A stretch of 5,000 bases of DNA from Opitutia bacterium UBA7350 (GTDB taxonomy: Bacteria; Verrucomicrobiota; Verrucomicrobiia; Opitutales; Coraliomargaritaceae), in the NCBI GenBank assembly GCA_002470925.1, contig DKOX01000011.1, forward strand, positions 1 to 5,000. Reading direction: 5' to 3'. Each line of letters starts with the position of its first letter. Positions within the stretch are counted from its first letter, which is position 1. The notes below the pieces were generated by a model. It saw only the letters and a program-made list of their open reading frames with translations. It was not told the origin of the DNA and ran no database searches. The translations under genes and the position numbers were made by a program. Below, one piece after another: positions 1-5,000 of this stretch.

Positions 1-34
1 TCTTAATCTAAGGAACGCTGCTAGGTTTGTGTAT

Positions 35-97
35 CGTGGAAGCGGCAATCCTGCCGCTTTGCTTGGAATGAAAAGCGACAAGAGTGTCGCTTCTACG
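35..97. repeat. REP-like inverted doublet (REPIN/BIME-type), two hairpins
   Basis: Two related 27-nt units face each other. The plus-strand unit (36-62) begins with GTGG, followed by a hairpin with stem AAGCGGCA (40-47)/TGCCGCTT (52-59) and loop ATCC. The minus-strand unit (96 down to 70) begins with GTAG, followed by stem AAGCGACA/TGTCGCTT (92-85 and 80-73) and loop CTCT. Aligned in the same orientation they match at 21 of 27 positions. The one stem difference is compensatory (G-C in one unit, A-T in the other). A GTRG tetranucleotide 5' of a hairpin, present as an inverted pair, is the known layout of REP sequences mobilised by RAYT (TnpA-REP) proteins. No RAYT gene is in the window, so the class assignment is inference. 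It lies beyond the pnp terminator, the usual intergenic location for such elements. Confidence 0.6.
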
Positions 98-152
98 TCC
101 GCTGGTTGAACATCGAACCAACAACGCTCAACTTCGTAGCCTCAGTGGTGAG
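93..152. other. Possible nested foldback next to the REP-like doublet
   Basis: CTACG (93-97) can pair with CGTAG (135-139), and inside it GTTGA (105-109) can pair with TCAAC (128-132), giving a bulged foldback. The GTAG at 136-139 is followed by a small hairpin, CTCA (141-144)/TGAG (149-152) with loop GTGG, which could be a decayed third REP-like unit. The pairs are short and unequally spaced, so chance is a real alternative. No coding region is credible here, and nothing recognisable is seen in 1-34. Confidence 0.25.
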
Positions 153-182
153 TTTAAGGGTAAGAGTAAGATTAAGGCTAAG
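153..182. repeat. Five-unit degenerate hexamer repeat (NNTAAG)
   Basis: Five consecutive hexamers end in TAAG: TTTAAG, GGTAAG, AGTAAG, ATTAAG, GCTAAG. The last four bases are invariant and the first two vary. It sits between the REP-like doublet and the pnp terminator. No function is evident; it may be a slippage product or part of a dispersed intergenic repeat. Confidence 0.5.
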
Positions 183-197
183 AGAGGGCGGGACATG

Positions 198-228
198 AAA
201 AAGGCCGCAGGGGTGAAGCTGCGGCCTT
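198..228 (-). terminator. Intrinsic terminator of pnp
   Basis: On the minus strand a perfect 10-bp stem, AAGGCCGCAG/CTGCGGCCTT (228-219 and 210-201), with an 8-nt loop, runs directly into five T residues (202-198). It begins 27 nt after the pnp stop codon. This is a textbook Rho-independent terminator and marks the end of the rpsO-pnp transcription unit. Confidence 0.88.
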
Positions 229-255
229 GTATGAATTGATGGGTTGCGTGGCGGA

Positions 256-2421
<2,166 letters not shown>

Positions 2422-2534
2422 ACTGTTGTTTTTGTTTTGGTATCAATCCACGGCAGTTTGGGGGTAGGACCCTCGGTGCCGCGGCCGCCCGAGATAAGAA
2501 GAACGGCCTGCGAAAAATATTTTTAGCGAATGCT
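2422..2534 (-). promoter_or_regulatory. Structured pnp leader / possible pnp promoter region
   Basis: Between the rpsO terminator and pnp the minus strand carries a perfect 12-bp palindrome AAAAATATTTTT (2513-2524), then a GC-rich hairpin CTCGG/CCGAG (2493-2489 and 2476-2472) whose loop contains GCGGCCGC, then a tight GGGT/ACCC hairpin (2472-2469 and 2465-2462); the last two share base 2472. The final 20 nt before the start codon are A-rich and unstructured. The AT-rich stretch could hold a promoter used after the terminator, but I found no convincing -35/-10 pair. In E. coli the pnp leader folds into a stem used for autoregulation through RNase III and PNPase; an equivalent role here is inference. 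Confidence 0.35.
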
Positions 2535-2575
2535 CAAAAATGATAAAAGCCGGACCTGCATTGCAGGACCCGGCT
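2535..2575 (-). terminator. Intrinsic terminator between rpsO and pnp
   Basis: On the minus strand AGCCGG (2575-2570) pairs with CCGGCT (2553-2548), and CCTGC (2567-2563) pairs with GCAGG (2559-2555). A small asymmetric internal loop separates the two helices and the apical loop is 3 nt. TTTT follows at once (2548-2545) and a further TTTTT lies at 2540-2536. It begins 15 nt after the rpsO stop. It should end or attenuate rpsO transcripts before pnp. Its strength is uncertain because of the internal loop and the interrupted T-tract. Confidence 0.8.
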
Positions 2576-2589
2576 GAAAGGGGTGGGTT

Positions 2590-2862
2590 TTACCGGCGCA
2601 GCTTGAGCTTTTCGAGGATCGCGGAGTAGCGATTAAAGTCGGTGCGCTTGAGGTAGTCGAGGAGTTTGCGGCGGCGCGCCGTCATGGCGATCAATCCACG
2701 GCGGGAGTGAAAGTCCTTGCGGTGGGTGCGCAAATGCTCGGTTAGGTGTTTGACGCGTGCGGTGAGCAACGCGATTTGGACTTCACAGGAACCGGTGTCA
2801 TTTTCATTTTCACCGAATTCCTTGATGATGGCTTCTTTATTTACAGTTGTATCTTCGGACAT
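2590..2862 (-). CDS. rpsO: 30S ribosomal protein S15
   Basis: Primary 16S rRNA-binding protein of the 30S platform, which binds the helix 20-22 junction early in assembly and contributes to an intersubunit bridge. The 90-residue product matches the family length (89 in E. coli) and has the signature region from NDTGSCEVQIALL (21-33) through the conserved HRKDFHSRRGL (47-57) to RRKLLDYLKR (64-73) and the terminal LRR. The rRNA-contacting histidine, aspartate and serine positions (H43, H47, D50, S53) are present. I chose the ATG at 2862. The frame stays open upstream to an ATG at 2985, but that extra 41-residue stretch has no S15 counterpart. No Shine-Dalgarno site is visible before the start (context CATCCAAAAAC). 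S15 represses its own mRNA in several phyla through unrelated leader structures, and the leader here has candidates. It is followed by a terminator and then pnp, the conserved gene order. Confidence 0.97.
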   Translation of the reverse strand: MSEDTTVNKEAIIKEFGENENDTGSCEVQIALLTARVKHLTEHLRTHRKDFHSRRGLIAMTARRRKLLDYLKRTDFNRYSAILEKLKLRR

Positions 2863-2892
2863 GTTTTTGGATGTGATTTCACAACTTTGGAA

Positions 2893-2923
2893 CCCGAGTT
2901 TTCGGGGTCGAACCAGTCGCCCC
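2893..2923 (-). promoter_or_regulatory. Two mutually exclusive hairpins in the rpsO leader
   Basis: Read on the minus strand, GGGGCGA (2923-2917) can pair with TCG-A-CCCC (2911-2904, one bulged A) around the loop CTGGT. Alternatively CCCGA (2906-2902) can pair with TCGGG (2897-2893) around the loop AAAC. Both use the C run at 2906-2904, so only one can form at a time. The second ends 30 nt before the S15 start codon. The placement suits a translational autoregulation site for S15, but no known S15-leader family was recognised. Function is inference. Confidence 0.35.
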
Positions 2924-3057
2924 AAGGCCACCGGAACCGTTGCACCCGCCGTATGGCAGGAAGTTGAGGAGTGAGCGCTTCGCAACGCGCACTCTAACGC
3001 TAAGTGGGAGAAAGAAGCGTATTATGGGTGGGTGCGCAAGTAAAAAAGGGTTGGTGA
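2924..3057 (-). other. Gene-free stretch upstream of rpsO, probable transcription start region
   Basis: No credible gene. On the minus strand a -10-like CATAAT lies at 3026-3021, but its -35 position is poor, so any promoter call is weak. Further downstream an imperfect hairpin, GAGTG/CACTC with an inner GCG/CGC helix, spans 2994-2969. A run of six T (3047-3042) has no stem in front of it, so it is not a clear terminator for the upstream gene. Confidence 0.25.
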
Positions 3058-3163
3058 TTTAAACACAGAGGATGGGAGGGGTAGGTTATGTTTAAACACG
3101 GAGGATCAGAGGATGGGAGGAGTAGGTTATATTTAAACACAGAGGATCAGAGGATGGGAGGGG
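3058..3163. repeat. Three-copy intergenic tandem repeat with a nested 8-bp duplication
   Basis: Copies begin at 3058 (33 bp), 3091 (41 bp) and 3132 (partial, merging into the 3' end of the upstream gene). Each starts TTTAAACAC(A/G)GAGGAT, and each continues into GATGGGAGG. Copies 2 and 3 contain an extra 8-bp unit CAGAGGAT that copy 1 has only once, which explains the length difference. Full copies end in GTAGGTTAT(G/A). The sequence is strongly purine-rich on the plus strand. The last copy ends 7 nt short of the stop codon of the tetratricopeptide gene. No intrinsic terminator for that gene is seen here. Confidence 0.8.
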
Positions 3164-3170
3164 CTATGTT

Positions 3171-4760
3171 TTAGGGCAAACGGAGGAGCCAGCGGGCGCA
3201 GAGGGCTTCGGGTTGCTGAGGGGAGCCGTTCTCGGCGGCGATTTGGAGGAGTTCGCGGACGGCGGCGGGATTGGCCTGGGCGGGGGAGCTGTGTGCCATG
3301 AAGAAGGCAATGGCGGCGATTTGTTGACGGGCGGCGGCGGGGGTGGGGGCGCTGCCGGCGGCATCGAGGAGGGCCTTGCGGGACAGTTTGCCCTCGCAAT
3401 AACGGGTAAAGTCGCTGGGGGCGGGCGCGGAGGGTCGGATGTCGAGGAGGTAGGCGAGTAGGTGCGCGGTGGCAGGAGCGTCGGCCCCGGCCCCGGCTGC
3501 GGCTTGTAGGGCGAAGTAGTGGTGAAGGGATTGACGGGCTTCGGGGCGTTGATCGGTGGTGAATTGGAGGAGGGCGGCGAGGAGGGTGATTTCGCTTTGT
3601 TGGGGGAGTTGGCGGGCGGCGGCTTGAAGTTGGGCGGCGGCGGCGGGGATTTGCTCGAGTTGGAGGAGGGTGAGTCCGCGGGCGTAGTGGAGGGCGGGGT
3701 TTCGGGGGTCGAGGTCGTGGGCTTTTTCGTAATCGGCGAGGGCGCCGTCGAGGTCGCCGATTTGTCGAAGGAGGCCGGCCCGCAGGGCGAGGGTGGGTGC
3801 CTGATCGGGTTGGATGCGGAGGGATTCATTGAATGCGCTGAGGGCGAGGGCAGTGGCGTTTTCGAGTCGGTGGCCGCGCCCGAGGAGGTTCCATGCCTCG
3901 GTGCTGGTGGTGAGTTGGTTGAGGGTGAGGGCTTGGAGGAGGGTGATGGCGCGGGTGGGTTCGCGGTGCCGCAGGAGGGCGCGGGCGGCGGTGAGGGCTT
4001 CCCCGGTGCTTTCGGGGCGGAAGTCGGCATCGAAGGCTTTGAGGAGATCGGCGCGGGCTTCTGCGGGACGATTGAGGGCGTCAAGGCATTGACTGCGGTA
4101 GAAATAAAGGGAGGGGCTTAGGCGGTTGGCGCGGTCGGGTTGGGTCTCAAGGGCGGCCTCGAATTTTGCGCGGGCGCGGCCGATGCGACCGCGGGCGTAG
4201 GCGGTGCGGCCTTCGAGATAGAGGGCAAGGTCTGCGAGGGCGGGTTGTTCGGTGAGGGCGGGAATGAGTTGCTCGACGGACTGCCAACGGTTGGCGGCGG
4301 AGTAAAGGGCGACGAGGGTGAGGGTGGCCTCAAGGTGATCGGGTTGTTGACTGGTGAGGGATTGGAGTTCGCGGATGGCGGCTTCGGCGTCACCGGAGCG
4401 GGCGAGGAGTTTCGCACGGGCGAGGCGCAGATTCGCTTTTTCCCGGAGATTGGAATCGTTGTCTGCGGCGAGGCTTGCCTCAATGGCGCGAAGGGTCACT
4501 TGAGCTTGGGCGGGCTGGGCGGGGTCGCGGTTCTTTTCGAGGAGGATGCGCGCCTGGAGTTCGAGGGCGCCGGCATGATTCGGGTCGAGGCGCAGTATTT
4601 CGCGGAGGCTTTTGTTTGCCGCGGGTTGGTTGCCCGAGAGGTAATGGCCCTCGGCGAGACCGTAATACATTTTGATGCGTGCCGCGTCCGTGGGTTTTGC
4701 TGCCTGCACATCGCAAAAGACAAGGCCAAGTAAAAGGGAGATCAGGAGCAAGGTGCGCAT
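3171..4760 (-). CDS. Secreted tetratricopeptide-repeat protein
   Basis: A 529-residue protein, probably an envelope or periplasmic scaffold for protein-protein contacts; its partner is unknown. The N-terminus is a classical signal peptide: MR, a hydrophobic core (3-15), and a likely signal peptidase I site after VQA (18-20). C16 is preceded by LVF, which does not fit a lipobox, so lipoprotein processing is unlikely. TPR-like helix pairs are visible at about 31-64, 106-140, 177-209, 216-245, 286-319, 320-353 and 354-387. The clearest is 320-353 (LRQIGDLDGALADYEKAHDL). The C-terminal part (about 445-529) resembles, from memory, the tail of NlpI-like TPR proteins, which is inference. Alanine, leucine, glutamine and arginine dominate. 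The ATG at 4760 is supported by the signal peptide; no Shine-Dalgarno site precedes it. The coding strand is more C-rich than pnp. The gene starts 46 nt after tRNA-Ser on the same strand. Confidence 0.85.
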   Translation of the reverse strand: MRTLLLISLLLGLVFCDVQAAKPTDAARIKMYYGLAEGHYLSGNQPAANKSLREILRLDPNHAGALELQARILLEKNRDPAQPAQAQVTLRAIEASLAADNDSNLREKANLRLARAKLLARSGDAEAAIRELQSLTSQQPDHLEATLTLVALYSAANRWQSVEQLIPALTEQPALADLALYLEGRTAYARGRIGRARAKFEAALETQPDRANRLSPSLYFYRSQCLDALNRPAEARADLLKAFDADFRPESTGEALTAARALLRHREPTRAITLLQALTLNQLTTSTEAWNLLGRGHRLENATALALSAFNESLRIQPDQAPTLALRAGLLRQIGDLDGALADYEKAHDLDPRNPALHYARGLTLLQLEQIPAAAAQLQAAARQLPQQSEITLLAALLQFTTDQRPEARQSLHHYFALQAAAGAGADAPATAHLLAYLLDIRPSAPAPSDFTRYCEGKLSRKALLDAAGSAPTPAAARQQIAAIAFFMAHSSPAQANPAAVRELLQIAAENGSPQQPEALCARWLLRLP

Positions 4761-4806
4761 GGCGGCGGAAGCGCGTCGATGAATCGTAGAAAAGTTGGCG
4801 ATGTCA

Positions 4807-4905
<99 letters not shown>

Positions 4906-4910
4906 ACGAT

Positions 4911-4940
4911 AATGTAACTATTCAGGCGCGCTGAGTTCAA
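4911..4940 (-). promoter_or_regulatory. Candidate sigma-70-type promoter of tRNA-Ser
   Basis: On the minus strand TTGAAC (4940-4935) and TACATT (4916-4911) are 18 nt apart, each matching 4 of 6 consensus bases. The -10 box lies 13 nt before the mature tRNA 5' end, a suitable distance for a short 5' leader. The spacing is good but the hexamers are only moderate matches. The remaining sequence to 5000 holds no recognisable gene; a C-terminus ending in frame near 4982 on the minus strand cannot be excluded. Confidence 0.4.
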
Positions 4941-5000
4941 CCATAAAGTTGAGGCTTCAGACCTGAATTTCGATCGTGGTTCACTCGCGCCCCTCCTTTC

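Noticed and set aside
2900..2925. GGTTCGACCC on the minus strand, resembling a tRNA T-loop
   Set aside because: No pairing 5-bp T-stem, acceptor stem or anticodon arm can be built around it.
2863..2985. N-terminal extension of S15 from an upstream ATG
   Set aside because: The 41 extra residues have no S15 counterpart, and the 90-residue form matches family length and N-terminus.
3058..3163. CRISPR array
   Set aside because: Copies are directly adjacent with no unique spacers between them.
3164..4084. 306-residue minus-strand frame overlapping the TPR gene
   Set aside because: Extremely rich in proline, serine and alanine; an out-of-frame reading of GC-rich coding sequence.
3519..4121. Plus-strand open frame (200 residues) antisense to the TPR gene
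   Set aside because: Glycine/glutamate-rich shadow of the TPR codons, with no independent support.

Overview
The window looks like an ordinary chromosomal housekeeping region. All four genes I can support lie on the minus strand. The most likely source is a Verrucomicrobiota bacterium of the Opitutia type. The basis is that the polynucleotide phosphorylase N-terminus and its motifs resemble, from memory, Opitutus-type orthologues, and that the starts lack Shine-Dalgarno sites. This placement is inference and no search was run. GC content is moderate to high, and the tetratricopeptide gene is visibly more GC-rich than its neighbours.

In the direction of transcription (high to low coordinates) the order is as follows. 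A tRNA-Ser(GCU) gene with an encoded CCA end (4807-4897) has a plausible promoter just upstream. After 46 nt comes a 529-residue secreted tetratricopeptide-repeat protein (3171-4760). About 310 nt without a gene follow, holding a three-copy nested tandem repeat (3058-3163) and the leader of the next gene, which contains two mutually exclusive hairpins. Then come rpsO for ribosomal protein S15 (2590-2862), an intrinsic terminator (2535-2575), a structured leader, and pnp for polynucleotide phosphorylase (256-2421), which ends in a second strong intrinsic terminator (198-228). The distal 200 nt hold a REP-like inverted doublet (35-97) and a short degenerate hexamer repeat (153-182).

rpsO-pnp is a classic conserved pair linking translation and RNA turnover. 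Here it is interrupted by a hairpin terminator, so pnp expression would need read-through or its own promoter. The tetratricopeptide protein is probably an envelope scaffold and has no evident functional link to the pair. No new multigene system is visible. The items most worth a second look are non-coding: the REP-like doublet with compensatory stem changes, the rpsO leader, and the nested tandem repeat.
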